A stretch of 64,000 nt of DNA from Tritrichomonas musculus (Eukaryota > Parabasalia > Tritrichomonadida > Tritrichomonadidae), in the NCBI GenBank assembly GCA_039105265.1, contig JAPFFF010000069.1:310001-374000 (forward strand), given 5' to 3'. How positions within the stretch are numbered: the first letter of the stretch is position 1; every line of letters starts with the position of its first letter. Shown one piece after another: positions 51,101 to 58,109 of the stretch. The translations under genes and the position numbers were made by a program. The notes beneath the pieces were generated by a model. That model was not told the DNA's origin. It saw nothing but the letters and a program-made list of their open reading frames with translations, and did not search any database.

Positions 51101-52784
51101 TGGTGAAGAAGCCGCTCCAACTGCCATCCCAGATGAGATTTACGAATCTATCCAGAACGCCCAAGATTCAGCTAACAAGGCTAACACTAAATGCGACAAA
51201 CTCAAGTCACAAAACGACAAATTGATCAGTGACAACAGATGCCTCAAATATGAAATCAAGAAACTTAAGGAAGCACCTAAACCAGAACCAGTCCAAGAAC
51301 GCGCCGCTCCAGTTGCCGCAGTTCCAGACGATCTTCTTGATCGCCTTGAGAAATGCGAGAAATCCTCTAAATTAGCCAATGACAAAGCAGATGCCAACAA
51401 CCAATTAATCAACAACATCAACAATTCCATCAATCAACATGTTGAAGATCACAAGAAGTTGAACCACGAACTCAACTGCCTTAAATATGAAGTTAAGAAA
51501 CTCAAGAAGGCACCTAAAGCAGCCCCAGTTCAAGAACGCGCTGCACCAGTTGCTGCAGCCATTCCAGACGATCTTCTTGACCGCCTTGAGAAATGCGAGA
51601 AATCAATCAAAGATATCAACCACAATATTAACCAACACAAGAGCGAACATGCCACCCTCAACCATGAAATCAACTGCCTCAAGTATGAAACCAAGAAACT
51701 TAAGGCACGTCCAATTGCACGTGTCAGCTCAGCTAAACCATCTAATGCTGGTGAAGAAGCCGCTCCAGCCGTCATTCCAGATGAAATCTATGAATCTATC
51801 CAAAAGGCCCAAGAAACAGCCAACAAAGCCAACAGCAAATGCGACAAATTGAAGGCTGACAATGACAAGATTCATAGTGATCTTAAATGCCTCAAATATG
51901 AAACCAAGAAACTTAAGGAAGCACCTAAAGCAGAACCAGTCCAAGAACGTGCTGCTCCAGTTGCCGCAGTTCCAGACGATCTTCTTGACCGCCTTGAGAA
52001 ATGCGAGAAATCCTCTAAATTAGCCAATGACAAAGCAGATGCCAACAACCAATTAATCAACAACATCAACAATTCCATCAATCAACATGTTGAAGATCAC
52101 AAGAAGTTGAACCACGAACTCAACTGCCTTAAATATGAAGTTAAGAAACTCAAGAAGGCACCTAAAGCAGCCCCAGTCCAAGAACGCGCTGCACCAGTTC
52201 CAGCCATTCCAGATGATCTTCTTGACCGCCTTGAGAAATGCGAGAAATCGGCCAAAGATGCCAACAAGAAAGCTGATTCGAACAGTCAATTAATCAACCA
52301 ACATGTTGAAGATCACAAGAAACTCAACCATGATCTCAACTGCCTGAAGTATGAAGTTAAGAAACTCAAGAAGGCACCTAAACCAGAACCAGTCCAAGAA
52401 CGCGCTGCACCAGTTGCTGCAGCCATTCCAGACGATCTTCTTGACCGTGTTGCCAACTGCGAGAAATCGGCCAAAGATGCCAACAAGAAGGCTGATGATA
52501 ACAAGAATTCAATCAGCACCATCAACAACACCATCAACAAGCAAACTGAAGAACACAAGCAGCTCAAGCACGATGTCAACTGCCTCAAATATGAAACCAA
52601 GAAACTCAAGAAGAGACCAGCTGCAACCGGAAGCTCAGGACAGGCAGCAGCAATCCCAGACGATCTTTTACAGCGTGTTGACAATGCTGAGAAGAAAGCT
52701 TCTAAAGCAAACCGCGAACTTGATCAAATGCACGGCGATATCAAGTGCCTCAAGTATGAAGTTAAGAAGTTAAAGGGAGCTTAA
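39138..52784 (+). CDS. Giant repeat coiled-coil protein, 4,548 aa
   Basis: The start is set at MSKNLPNSSKK, 6 bp after an Inr; there is no earlier ATG in frame. Residues 1-155 are very acidic, with about five copies of SPEEEEVTSGS. The rest is about 60 copies (hand count) of a unit of roughly 45-100 residues ending in (D/E)-(L/I)-x-C-(L/I)-K-Y-E-x-K-K-L-K, joined by a Pro-rich hinge (APKPEPVQERAAPVPAIPDD) and the heptad stretch LLDRLEKCEKSAKDAN. Middle units are nearly identical in DNA, while end units diverge, a sign of unequal exchange. No signal or membrane segment. Probably a cytoskeletal filament or linker protein of the host; inferred from composition alone. Confidence 0.85.
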   Translation: MSKNLPNSSKKSPEEEEVTSGSEYEEEEVTSGSSEEDVEDVSDDNTQPPKKTPTNTEKDTTTKKATKKSPEEEEVTSGSDEEEEFTSGSDEDSEDVSDDKTETPKKAPEGKSEKAPEPKPEVKTREVKLTPKSPEEEEVTSGSGEEDEGNEELSKLSNYTHKEFSKVYQLFDTLDKKMVTLDRTVTPSSIQEIEKRLASVEAQLKDFQADHNSISCIKFEVKQLKKNLNANVQQRSAPVTAVSQLSNNDNTTTSNEEIANLKKSINQFQLQDEKLQKELRCIKYELKNLKKSSNHAPALPVQERAVTIPLSAAPDALQEEKLQKELRCIKYELKNLKKASKGAPVQALASNSELPNDLLERLNNAERQSSDASAKAKEAQDLAIDTNSTIDGLMTENKALRSDIKCLKYELRKLKIPSNTNGTQEHAATTSDPLQDEKLQKELRCLKYELKNLKKLVNRTPIQQESVQERAVPVPTDALQDEKLQKELRCLKYELKNLKKLVNRTPAEQAPAVLAAVPDPLQDEKLQKELRCIKYELKNLKKASNKPPVQQEPVQERASPAPAIPDDLLERLENVEKQLKDANDKAQEALNKANEANQNANEANQKSIDIAVIADNLKAENQTINGDLKCLKYEVKKLKETPLQDHAAPAPVQERAAPIAAVPDDLLERLENVERQSKSASDRAEEANTKADDLKSYNQAVLGDLKCLKYEVKKLKEAPKPEPVQERSAPVPAIPDDLLDRLEKCEKSAKDANKKADANQKSINGINDAFSQHKGEHTHLNHEINCLKYETKKLKKRPIARVSSPKPSATEEAAPAVIPDEIYESIQKAQETANKANSKCDKLKADNDKIHGDLKCLKYEVKKLKEAPKPEPVQERAAPVPAIPDDLLDRLEKCEKSAKDANDKAKKAQQRADEGFNKADEAANAANGADQKATDASSKCDQLKADHDRIHIDLKCLKYEVKKLKEAPKPEPVQERAAPVPAIPDDLLDRLEKCEKSAKDANKKADANQKSINGINDAFSQHKGEHTHLNHEINCLKYETKKLKKRPIARVSSPKPSATEEAAPAVIPDEIYESIQKAQETANKANSKCDKLKADNDKIHGDLKCLKYEVKKLKEAPKPEPVQERAAPVPAIPDDLLDRLEKCEKSAKDANKKADSNSQLINQHIEDHKKLNHDLNCLKYEVKKLKKAPKPEPVQERAAPVPAIPDDLLDRLEKCEKSAKDANDKADANNQSINNINNTINQHIEDHKKLNRDLNCLKYEVKKLKKAPKPEPVQERAAPVPAIPDDLLERLANCEKSAKDANDKANGADQKATDAHTKYDELKTQQQKLHFDVGCLKYEVKKLKERPIPEAPIAAPVEERAAPVPAIPDDLLDRLEKCEKSAKDANDKADSACQKADANSQSIENINNTINQHVEDHKKLNRDLNCLKYEVKKLKKAPKPEPVQERAAPVPAIPDDLLDRLANCEKSAKSANDKADSNSQLINQHIEDHKKLNHDLNCLKYEVKKLKKAPKAAPVQERAAPVPAIPDDLLDRLANCEKSAKDANDKAEANNQSINNINNTINQHIEDHKKLNHDLNCLKYEVKKLKKAPKPEPVQERAAPVAAVPDDLLDRLEKCEKSAKDANKKADSNSQLINQHVEDHKKLNHDLNCLKYEVKKLKKAPKPEPVQERAAPVPAIPDDLLERLANCEKSAKDANDKAEANNQSINNINNTINQHIEDHKKLNHDLNCLKYEVKKLKKAPKPEPVQERAAPVAAVPDDLLDRLEKCEKSAKDANKKADSNSQLINQHVEDHKKLNHDLNCLKYEVKKLKKAPKPEPVQERAAPVPAIPDDLLDRLEKCEKSAKDANDKADSACQKADANSQSIDNINNTINQHIEDHKKLNRDLNCLKYEVKKLKKAPKPEPVQERAAPVPAIPDDLLDRLANCEKSAKSANDKADSNSQLINQHIEDHKKLNHDLNCLKYEVKKLKKAPKPEPVQERAAPVPAIPDDLLERLANCEKSAKDANDKANGADQKATDAHTKYDELKTQQQKLHFDVGCLKYEVKKLKERPIPEAPIAAPVEERAAPVPAIPDDLLERLANCEKSAKDANDKADANNQSINNINNTINQHIEDHKKLNHDLNCLKYEVKKLKKAPKPEPVQERAAPVPAIPDDLLDRLANCEKSAKSANDKADSNSQLINQHIEDHKKLNHDLNCLKYEVKKLKKAPKAAPVQERAAPVPAIPDDLLDRLANCEKSAKDANDKAEANNQSINNINNTINQHIEDHKKLNRDLNCLKYEVKKLKKAPKPEPVQERAAPVPAIPDDLLDRLEKCEKSAKDANKKADSNSQLINQHIEDHKKLNHDLNCLKYEVKKLKKAPKPEPVQERAAPVPAIPDDLLERLANCEKSAKDANDKADANNQSINNINNTINQHIEDHKKLNRDLNCLKYEVKKLKKAPKPEPVQERATPVAAVPDDLLDRLEKCEKSAKDANKKADSNSQLINQHIEDHKKLNHDLNCLKYEVKKLKKAPKPEPVQERAAPVPAIPDDLLERLANCEKSAKDANDKAEANNQSINNINNTINQHIEDHKKLNHDLNCLKYEVKKLKKAPKPEPVQERAAPVPAIPDDLLDRLEKCEKSAKDANKKADSNSQLINQHIEDHKKLNHDLNCLKYEVKKLKKAPKPEPVQERAAPVPAIPDDLLDRLEKCENQSKEAHHKAHEAHHKCEELTADNQKIHHDLNCLKYEVKKLKKAPKPEPVQERAAPVPAIPDDLLERLANCEKSAKDANDKADANNQSINNINNTINQHIEDHKKLNRDLNCLKYEVKKLKKAPKAAPVQERAAPVPAIPDDLLDRLEKCEKSAKDANKKADSNSQLINQHIEDHKKLNHDLNCLKYEVKKLKKAPKPEPVQERAAPVPAIPDDLLDRLEKCENQSKEAHHKAHEAHHKCEELTADNQKIHHDLNCLKYEVKKLKKAPKPEPVQERAAPVPAIPDDLLERLANCEKSAKDANKKADSNSQLINQHIEDHKKLNHDLNCLKYEVKKLKKAPKAAPVQERAAPVPAIPDDLLDRLEKCEKSIKDINHNINQHKSEHATLNHEINCLKYETKKLKKRPIARVSSPKPSATEEAAPAVIPDEIYESIQKAQETANKANSKCDKLKADNDKIHGDLKCLKYEVKKLKEAPKPEPVQERAAPVPAIPDDLLDRLEKCEKSAKDANKKADSNSQLINQHIEDHKKLNHDLNCLKYEVKKLKKAPKPEPVQERAAPVPAIPDDLLDRLEKCEKSSKLANDKADANNQLINNINNSINQHVEDHKKLNHELNCLKYEVKKLKKAPKAAPVQERAAPVPAIPDDLLDRLEKCEKSIKDINHNINQHKSEHATLNHEINCLKYETKKLKARPIARVSSAKPSNAGEEAAPAVIPDEIYESIQKAQETANKANSKCDKLKADNDKIHGDLKCLKYEVKKLKEAPKAEPVQERAAPVPAIPDDLLDRLEKCEKSAKDANKKADSNSQLINQHIEDHKKLNHDLNCLKYEVKKLKKAPKPEPVQERAAPVPAIPDDLLDRLEKCEKSIKDINHNINQHKSEHATLNHEINCLKYETKKLKARPIARVSSAKPSNAGEEATPVVIPDEIYESIQKAQETANKANSKCDKLKADNDKIHGDLKCLKYETKKLKEAPKAEPVQERAAPVAAVPDDLLDRLEKCEKSAKNANKKADSNSQLINQHVEDHKKLNHDLNCLKYEVKKLKEAPKPEPVQERAAVAPAAEIPGDLLDRVSNAEKSAKDANQKVQDMQKVQDCLKYEIKRLKKKPAASGTALPADILERIDKDTRRSNKACKRAKHAKADVAQIQAEMNCIKYEIKRLKKKPAAKPSNVGERAIPDDLAEQIQNAQDSANKANTKCDKLKAQNDKLINDNKCLKYEIKKLKEQPRPDVAAAEPVQERAAPVAAVPDDLLDRLEKCEKSIKDINKNINQHKSEHATLNHEINCLKYETKKLKARPIARVSSAKPSNAGEEAAPTAIPDEIYESIQNAQDSANKANTKCDKLKSQNDKLISDNRCLKYEIKKLKEAPKPEPVQERAAPVAAVPDDLLDRLEKCEKSSKLANDKADANNQLINNINNSINQHVEDHKKLNHELNCLKYEVKKLKKAPKAAPVQERAAPVAAAIPDDLLDRLEKCEKSIKDINHNINQHKSEHATLNHEINCLKYETKKLKARPIARVSSAKPSNAGEEAAPAVIPDEIYESIQKAQETANKANSKCDKLKADNDKIHSDLKCLKYETKKLKEAPKAEPVQERAAPVAAVPDDLLDRLEKCEKSSKLANDKADANNQLINNINNSINQHVEDHKKLNHELNCLKYEVKKLKKAPKAAPVQERAAPVPAIPDDLLDRLEKCEKSAKDANKKADSNSQLINQHVEDHKKLNHDLNCLKYEVKKLKKAPKPEPVQERAAPVAAAIPDDLLDRVANCEKSAKDANKKADDNKNSISTINNTINKQTEEHKQLKHDVNCLKYETKKLKKRPAATGSSGQAAAIPDDLLQRVDNAEKKASKANRELDQMHGDIKCLKYEVKKLKGA

Positions 52785-53403
52785 GCATAATTTTTTGTGT
52801 TGACTAGTTTTTTTTGCTACCATTTATGAATTTCGAAAGAAATTCAATTTCAATAATGACAAAAATAATCTAATTAAAAATTTATATAACGTAATTGAGT
52901 TTTTCACAGTATTTTAATTTTTTCCCAGTACAACGGTTTTTTATAATTTTCCGATATTTATTTTTCTTTCAGAGAAGACAAACAGGTTTAAAAAATACCC
53001 AATTTGCTTGTTAGCGTGTGATAAGCATGTTTTTAATCGTTATATGACGTAAATTACCTTTCACTCAGATTTTATATTATTATAAGAAATATCAATTACG
53101 ATTTAATAAAATAATTTTGTTTTATTGGAATTATTTTAATCAGTACAGAGTTTTTCTTTGCTTGCACAGCAGCATTCAAGTGGAAAAAAAAGATTATGAT
53201 TATTTTCAGCAATAATGATTAAAATTACGTTTTTTTCATTGTTAATTGCTATTATAATTCAGAAATAGTTACAAGAAAGTTTTTTTTTTACCATTTTTTT
53301 TTTATTAGATCTGAAATCAATAATGATTAAAATATTAATTAATGTTTTCAAAGAGTTAATTGATTTATAGTTTGTTTATTTAAAACAATTCAAGTAATAA
53401 CCT

Positions 53404-54951
53404 TTAAGAGTAAAAATCAGGAATGAAACTCAACATTCTGCAATCATTTTTATCATTTTTTTGAACCTCCTTGATATAGTCTTCATATGCTCCTGAATTA
53501 TTATTTAAGGCAAGATGCTTATGCTTTTTACTTGTGAGGATATAATCATTAAGAGAGTTTAAGAAAGCTTCATTAGTAATTACTTTACAATTAATGTTGA
53601 CTGGTTCATTTCTTTTTCTCCTTTCTTTTTCTTCTTCAATTTTTTTTAATTGAGGCGTAAGTTCAGAAACAAACTTGTTGTTCATAATCTTTTCGTAGTT
53701 ACATGGATATGTAGATGTGAGTTCTGCAGCAATTTTGCATGACTTTATGTTGCATTTTATATCATATGAAACGATTGCAGATTCAACGCAGAATCTTCTT
53801 AGTTGAGAAGCTTGGTTAAGTTCTGGCTGAAAGTTTTTAATCATATCATTGAACAATTGTGTAAAGACTCCTTTCATCGGAGAAGCTATTCCCACATCAA
53901 ATATTTGGGTTAAATGACTGGTGTGGGCAGGGAGTATAAATACAGTAACTTTATTTTGTTTGAGGAGTTTTAGAGCAATCGGATTTTCTCGACTTTTGTG
54001 CCCGTCGAGGATTAGAAGAGCGTCTTTATCTCTGATTGATTTCTCCAAAGTTTTGCGAAATAATGACAACCAGTTGATGAAGCAGATAACAAAGAACAAG
54101 AAAGTGTCGCGTGTTTGCCACCCGTTGCTAGACGATGCAAAATAAGCTTGACCATTATTTGCAAATTCAGTTAATTCTTGAGGAAGTTTTTTCAAATTCG
54201 GCAGAACAATAAATAACGGCATTTTGGCACCAAGAACGGAGCAACAGCAGGTGGCAGTAATATGAGGAAGGTCCGACATATCTGGAAGCAGTGGTTGACT
54301 GGTGTTATCTGGAACAAGGACTTTTCTATTAATATTTGGAGCCAGCATAGTTTCATCTGCTGCAAATCTCAAGCAAGGTAAGAAATTTTCTACAAGAGGA
54401 ATAAATACGAGTAAAAAACTTTGTATTTTGTTTGGAGTGCAAGCAAGAAGTCTGTTAATTTGTATATTTCGCGGAGTAAACAGTTGAGCTTGAAGTTCTT
54501 CTAGATGCTCGTAAACCCAAGTTCTTCCCGCTGAATGTTCATTGAAAAACTCTTCAATTTCAGTTAAAATACCATAACAATTGACTTTATTTAGAAAAGA
54601 TCTAGCTTTTTGAAAACGCTCTTTTCGAAGTTCCTCAACTTTTTCAATTGTATCTTCCACATCAATGTAAATTCCATCTGTTGCATTTTCCAAAATATAA
54701 TCTTTTAATATTTCAATGTCACAAGCTGGAAGAACTGGTAAATTTCCAAAAATTTTGCCTTTTTCCCAAGGTAACGATAGAGAAGAACGTTTAATGCAAG
54801 TATGAATTGCATCTCGTGAGAGATTATCTGAAAGATATGAAAAAACTTGTTTGTAAGATGAAGCAATTTTTTCATATGAGTCTCCTTTTAATTTTTTATC
54901 GATAATCCAAACTTGTAAAAAAGAAAATGAGTTTTTATCGAGGTATTCCAT
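53404..54951 (-). CDS. DDE_1-superfamily transposase (pogo/Fot type)
   Basis: 515 residues from MEYLDKNSFSF (54951). The longer frame only translates the upstream 56-bp repeat. Catalytic triad: D199 in RFAADETMLAP, D316 in LLILDGHKSRE and D352 in TQIFDVGIASP, a DD35D spacing as in pogo-type enzymes. N-terminal part: helix-turn-helix-like stretches (WIIDKKLKGDSYEKIASSYK; then DAIHTCIKRS). The region between D199 and D316 carries the usual strand LPLFIVLP-like sequence (AKMPLFIVLPNLKK). The C-terminus is helical and charged. The frame is intact end to end. Confidence 0.88.
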   Translation of the reverse strand: MEYLDKNSFSFLQVWIIDKKLKGDSYEKIASSYKQVFSYLSDNLSRDAIHTCIKRSSLSLPWEKGKIFGNLPVLPACDIEILKDYILENATDGIYIDVEDTIEKVEELRKERFQKARSFLNKVNCYGILTEIEEFFNEHSAGRTWVYEHLEELQAQLFTPRNIQINRLLACTPNKIQSFLLVFIPLVENFLPCLRFAADETMLAPNINRKVLVPDNTSQPLLPDMSDLPHITATCCCSVLGAKMPLFIVLPNLKKLPQELTEFANNGQAYFASSSNGWQTRDTFLFFVICFINWLSLFRKTLEKSIRDKDALLILDGHKSRENPIALKLLKQNKVTVFILPAHTSHLTQIFDVGIASPMKGVFTQLFNDMIKNFQPELNQASQLRRFCVESAIVSYDIKCNIKSCKIAAELTSTYPCNYEKIMNNKFVSELTPQLKKIEEEKERRKRNEPVNINCKVITNEAFLNSLNDYILTSKKHKHLALNNNSGAYEDYIKEVQKNDKNDCRMLSFIPDFYS

Positions 54952-54957
54952 TTTTAT

Positions 54958-55080
54958 GAATGATACAGTTGAACTTTTTGAACAAATAAGATGATAGTAA
55001 AAGCATTTAATTTGAATGATACAGTTGAACTTTTTGAACAAATAAGATGATAGTAAAAGCATTTAATTTGAATGATACGG
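54958..55080. repeat. 56-bp tandem duplication before the transposase
   Basis: gaatgatacagttgaactttttga recurs at 54958, 55014 and (with one change) 55070: two full units and a partial third, directly upstream of the transposase ATG. Possibly the transposase-binding or promoter region. Confidence 0.8.
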
Positions 55081-55528
55081 TTGAACTTTTTGAAACTAGT
55101 CATCATTGTTTTTAAAACCATATTATCAGAATTTTTTCCAGTATGAACTTAATGTAAAACATTCAATTTTCAAAATAAAAAAAAAAATCGATGAAAAAAG
55201 GTATATTTTTTCGCCATTGAAAGAGGTTGTACTGGGAAAAAACTAACGTACTGGAAAAAACTCAATAACGTTACCTAATTCCTATTTTTATTATTTAATT
55301 CCTATTTTTGAGATTAATGACAATGGATGCATTTAATCTTTCCATAATTCTGATTTTTAAAATCTTTTCCGGCTCGATATTCAAAGTATTAATACTTTTA
55401 TAATTAAAATGCATTTTTATACTAATAAAGTAAACAATTCAATTATTTCATCAGTGAATGATAGATTTATGAAATAATTAATATTGAATTAAATTAGTAT
55501 ATTTTTATTATTCATTTTAATTCAGTAT

Positions 55529-55813
55529 TTATTCATCTTCATCCGTTTCATCGTCATCTTTTTCTGATTTCTTTTTTTCTGAAGGTAGCGCATTTTTTTT
55601 CTCTTCCTCTACACGCGCATGATCATCTTCTGACATTTTATCATACTTTGCTTTTTCTTCTTCTGTAATTTGTTTCCATAGCTTACCAATTTCCTTTATT
55701 ACATCTTTATTTTTCATATCTGGATTCTTTTCAATAATTTCCTTTCTTTTTTCCATCACAAAAAAGTTGTAAGCTGACCTTGGGCGTAGAGGCTTTGAAG
55801 ATTTTTTACTCAT
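55529..55813 (-). CDS. HMG-box protein (HMGB/NHP6 type)
   Basis: 94 residues. One HMG box at about 6-75: KPLRPRSAYNFFVMEKRKEI, then KDVIKEIGKLWKQITEEEKAKY, with the aromatic and Trp core positions in place. The C-terminal tail is Lys-rich and then acidic (ending DDDETDEDE), as in HMGB proteins. Expected to bend DNA without sequence specificity in chromatin. Complete gene; the start follows an Inr-like sequence 7 bp upstream. Confidence 0.93.
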   Translation of the reverse strand: MSKKSSKPLRPRSAYNFFVMEKRKEIIEKNPDMKNKDVIKEIGKLWKQITEEEKAKYDKMSEDDHARVEEEKKNALPSEKKKSEKDDDETDEDE

Positions 55814-55820
55814 TTGTTGT

Positions 55821-55831
55821 TAATAAAATGA
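55821..55831 (-). promoter_or_regulatory. Inr-like sequence of the HMG-box gene
   Basis: On the minus strand TCATTTTATTA, close to the trichomonad Inr, lies 7 bp before the ATG. Confidence 0.5.
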
Positions 55832-56162
55832 ATCAAACAAATACTAACAACTTGACCTTTTTTCACCAAATATGACAAGCAAAAAGTAAAAATTTAGTAC
55901 AAATGGCGCCATTTAGTAACAGAAACCATTAAAGCTAGCTGTAGTTTAATTCCAAAAAGGAAATAAACTAATGTGAAGCTATTTTATTACAATTTTTTTT
56001 TTTTTATCCAATTCCAATAATACAAATAAAATCAAAGTTAATTACATTAATTTTTTATAAAACCATTTTTTTTGTTTAATAAATAAATCATATTTTCATT
56101 TTAAATTTGCAATTAGACATGCAAAAAAAGAAAATTTCGAAAATCTTTTTTACGGTTTCGTT

Positions 56163-56168
56163 TCATTA
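56163..56168 (+). promoter_or_regulatory. Inr-like sequence overlapping the ATG
   Basis: TCATTA, with its last base being the A of the ATG of the S28-like gene, in the context gtTTCATTATGC. A near-leaderless transcript is implied. Confidence 0.45.
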
Positions 56169-57661
56169 TGCTTTTAATTTTTGCGATCTTATTTCGACAA
56201 CCATATAATTTTATTCTCAAAGATGGAACGAAAAACCATTTTGAACAAAAATTAGATCATTTTGATAGCCACTCAGATGCCAAGTTCGATCAATATTATT
56301 ATACTTATCAAACACATCCTGGTACTGATCCTCAATCGTTAGTTTTTTACCTTGGAAGTGAAGATGTTCCAGATTTAGATTTTAGTTATTCAGCTATACA
56401 GTATGCTCAGCAAACAAATTCGACATTATTTTCTCTTGAGCACCGGTTTTTTGGCTCAAGCTTTCCAAAAAACCAAAACTATAGTTTAACAAAAGATAGT
56501 CTATTTCAATATTTAACAACTTCTCAAGTACTAAATGATATTGCGTGCTTTATAAATAAAATGAAATTAGCGTTTAATTGCCAAGAATGCACAATTTCAC
56601 TTTTCGGAGGAGGATATCTTGGCGCTATAGCTTCATGGTTTCACGTTAAATATCCTCATTTATCTACAAACGTTATTTCATCATCATCGCCAATTGTTCT
56701 TCAGCAAACTTTACCTTCATATGATGAAAAGATATACCAATTAATCAATAACTACAACTCGAGCTGCTCGAAACAAATTTCATCAATTTTACAGACAAGC
56801 ACGTCCGATCCAAATTTAATTTATGTTTTATCAGAATCAGTATCGAATTCAGTTCTTTATCATAGTTATACACCAAAATTAATTAATGCCATTTGCACAC
56901 ACTTGACTGATTCCACCATTGACAGCTTAACGAAAGCTGTTGAGTATAGTAATTCTGAATTAGATGACACACTTCAATCCCTCGACTTTAATTCATATAA
57001 AAACACAAGCATCAATTCAGAATACAGAGATTACCGTAGTTGGACCTGGCTCAGATGCACTGAGCTAGGCCTTTGGCACACATCGTCAACTGATTCAAAA
57101 AGCCGTATTCGACCAAATATAATTTCAGAGGATTTTTTCAAAGAAGTCTGTTTTGACCTATTTGATCGCGGAATGACAATTCTAGATCCAACCATTTATG
57201 GCAATGAAAACTTGATTGGCACCAACACCATTTTCATAAACGCCGATAACGATCCAATGAATTCATTTTCATTCATTAATGATAACGATACAATGGTCCA
57301 ACGGTTTTCTTTCAATGTGCCAAATGGATTCAGATTTGAAGACTTGAGAGAAACCGACAGCCAGGAATCTATCCAGGCTCGCAATGACGCTTTTGACCAG
57401 CTCAACAGATGGAGCCATGACGAACTCAACCCTGCCGACTGCGAGCATGGCGTCAGAGTGTTCGGAAGCTGCGTATGCAATGAACATTATGGAGGTGACA
57501 GATGCCAGCATAAAATGCATCCAGAAAAGTCCTTCAAAATTGTTACAATTCTATCAGTGGCAGTTCCAACTTTGCTTCTTTTGATTATCGGAGCTGGCGT
57601 CTGGTTCTGCGGAAAGCGTGAAGATAACGAAATTGGAGCAAGACCAACACTATATACTTAA
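56168..57661 (+). CDS. Membrane-anchored S28 peptidase homologue, probably inactive
   Basis: 497 residues. Similar in order to family S28 (prolyl carboxypeptidase/DPP II): QKLDHFDSHSDAKFDQYYY, LVFYLGSE, LFSLEHRFFGSSFP, SQVLNDIACFI, then the nucleophile elbow and KYPHLSTNVISSSSPI. The elbow reads FGGGYLGA, with Gly149 where S28 enzymes have Ser. D362 of INADNDP is kept, but the GxxHC-D-L His region reads NGFRFEDL. So Ser and His appear lost: a likely pseudopeptidase. After it come an EGF-like motif (about 425-447, CEHG...GSCVCNEHYGGDRC), a transmembrane helix (about 457-481) and a 15-residue tail. The N-terminus is hydrophobic (LLIFAILF), a short signal. Likely a surface binding protein. Confidence 0.8.
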   Translation: MLLIFAILFRQPYNFILKDGTKNHFEQKLDHFDSHSDAKFDQYYYTYQTHPGTDPQSLVFYLGSEDVPDLDFSYSAIQYAQQTNSTLFSLEHRFFGSSFPKNQNYSLTKDSLFQYLTTSQVLNDIACFINKMKLAFNCQECTISLFGGGYLGAIASWFHVKYPHLSTNVISSSSPIVLQQTLPSYDEKIYQLINNYNSSCSKQISSILQTSTSDPNLIYVLSESVSNSVLYHSYTPKLINAICTHLTDSTIDSLTKAVEYSNSELDDTLQSLDFNSYKNTSINSEYRDYRSWTWLRCTELGLWHTSSTDSKSRIRPNIISEDFFKEVCFDLFDRGMTILDPTIYGNENLIGTNTIFINADNDPMNSFSFINDNDTMVQRFSFNVPNGFRFEDLRETDSQESIQARNDAFDQLNRWSHDELNPADCEHGVRVFGSCVCNEHYGGDRCQHKMHPEKSFKIVTILSVAVPTLLLLIIGAGVWFCGKREDNEIGARPTLYT

Positions 57662-58109
57662 TATTTTTTTTACTTTTATTTTATATTATTAATTAAAAAT
57701 ATTCTTTTTTTAGTCATTTTTAATTATTTTTTTTTTTAGGTTATTCGGGATTACATTGAACTCCTTTTAAATTGTAAATTCTATCACAATCATGTTTTTT
57801 TGTGAATGTATCTTTTGTAATATCTTGTTAAATTCAAGATTTGTCGAATGAATACAAGCAAACCATTAAATTCAATTTACAAGATGATTATCATTATTAC
57901 TTATGTCGCAACTTTACTTCAAATGCGATTTTTTCAAAAATACAATCTGCCAAATTTTGAACATAACATGCTTTTTTTTACTAACCAATCAATCAAGTGC
58001 TTAGAAAAAAAAATGCTATTTTTAAATCTTTTTTTGGCTTATTTCAAGCAAAAAATTTAATAAAATAAATATAATTATTTATACATGTTTACTATAAAAA
58101 ATTACAAAA
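57662..58109. other. Intergenic region
   Basis: AT-rich space between convergent genes. A 70-codon ORF (57848-58060) has low-complexity hydrophobic sequence and is not taken as a gene. Confidence 0.5.

Larger units (their letters stand above)
52889..55271 (-). mobile_element. pogo-like DDE_1 transposon
   Basis: Ends are inverted: ACGTAATTGAGTTTTT at 52889 and, on the other strand from 55271, ACGTTATTGAGTTTTT. They continue for about 46 bp with a second shared block, TTTTTTCCCAGTACAAC. TA lies on each side (52887-52888 and 55272-55273). The element is about 2.4 kb with one transposase gene. It lies 105 bp after the stop of the giant coiled-coil gene, so it sits in or near that gene's 3' end. 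The open gene suggests recent activity. Confidence 0.8.

Noticed and set aside
39119-52773. Dozens of ORFs of 64-240 codons on both strands inside the giant coiled-coil gene
   Set aside because: They repeat with the same period as the main gene and are shifted-frame translations of its repeats. The main frame has the Inr and is open for 4,548 codons.
57848-58060. 70-codon ORF between the S28-like and surface-protein genes
   Set aside because: AT-rich composition, no Inr, no motif; likely 3' intergenic sequence.
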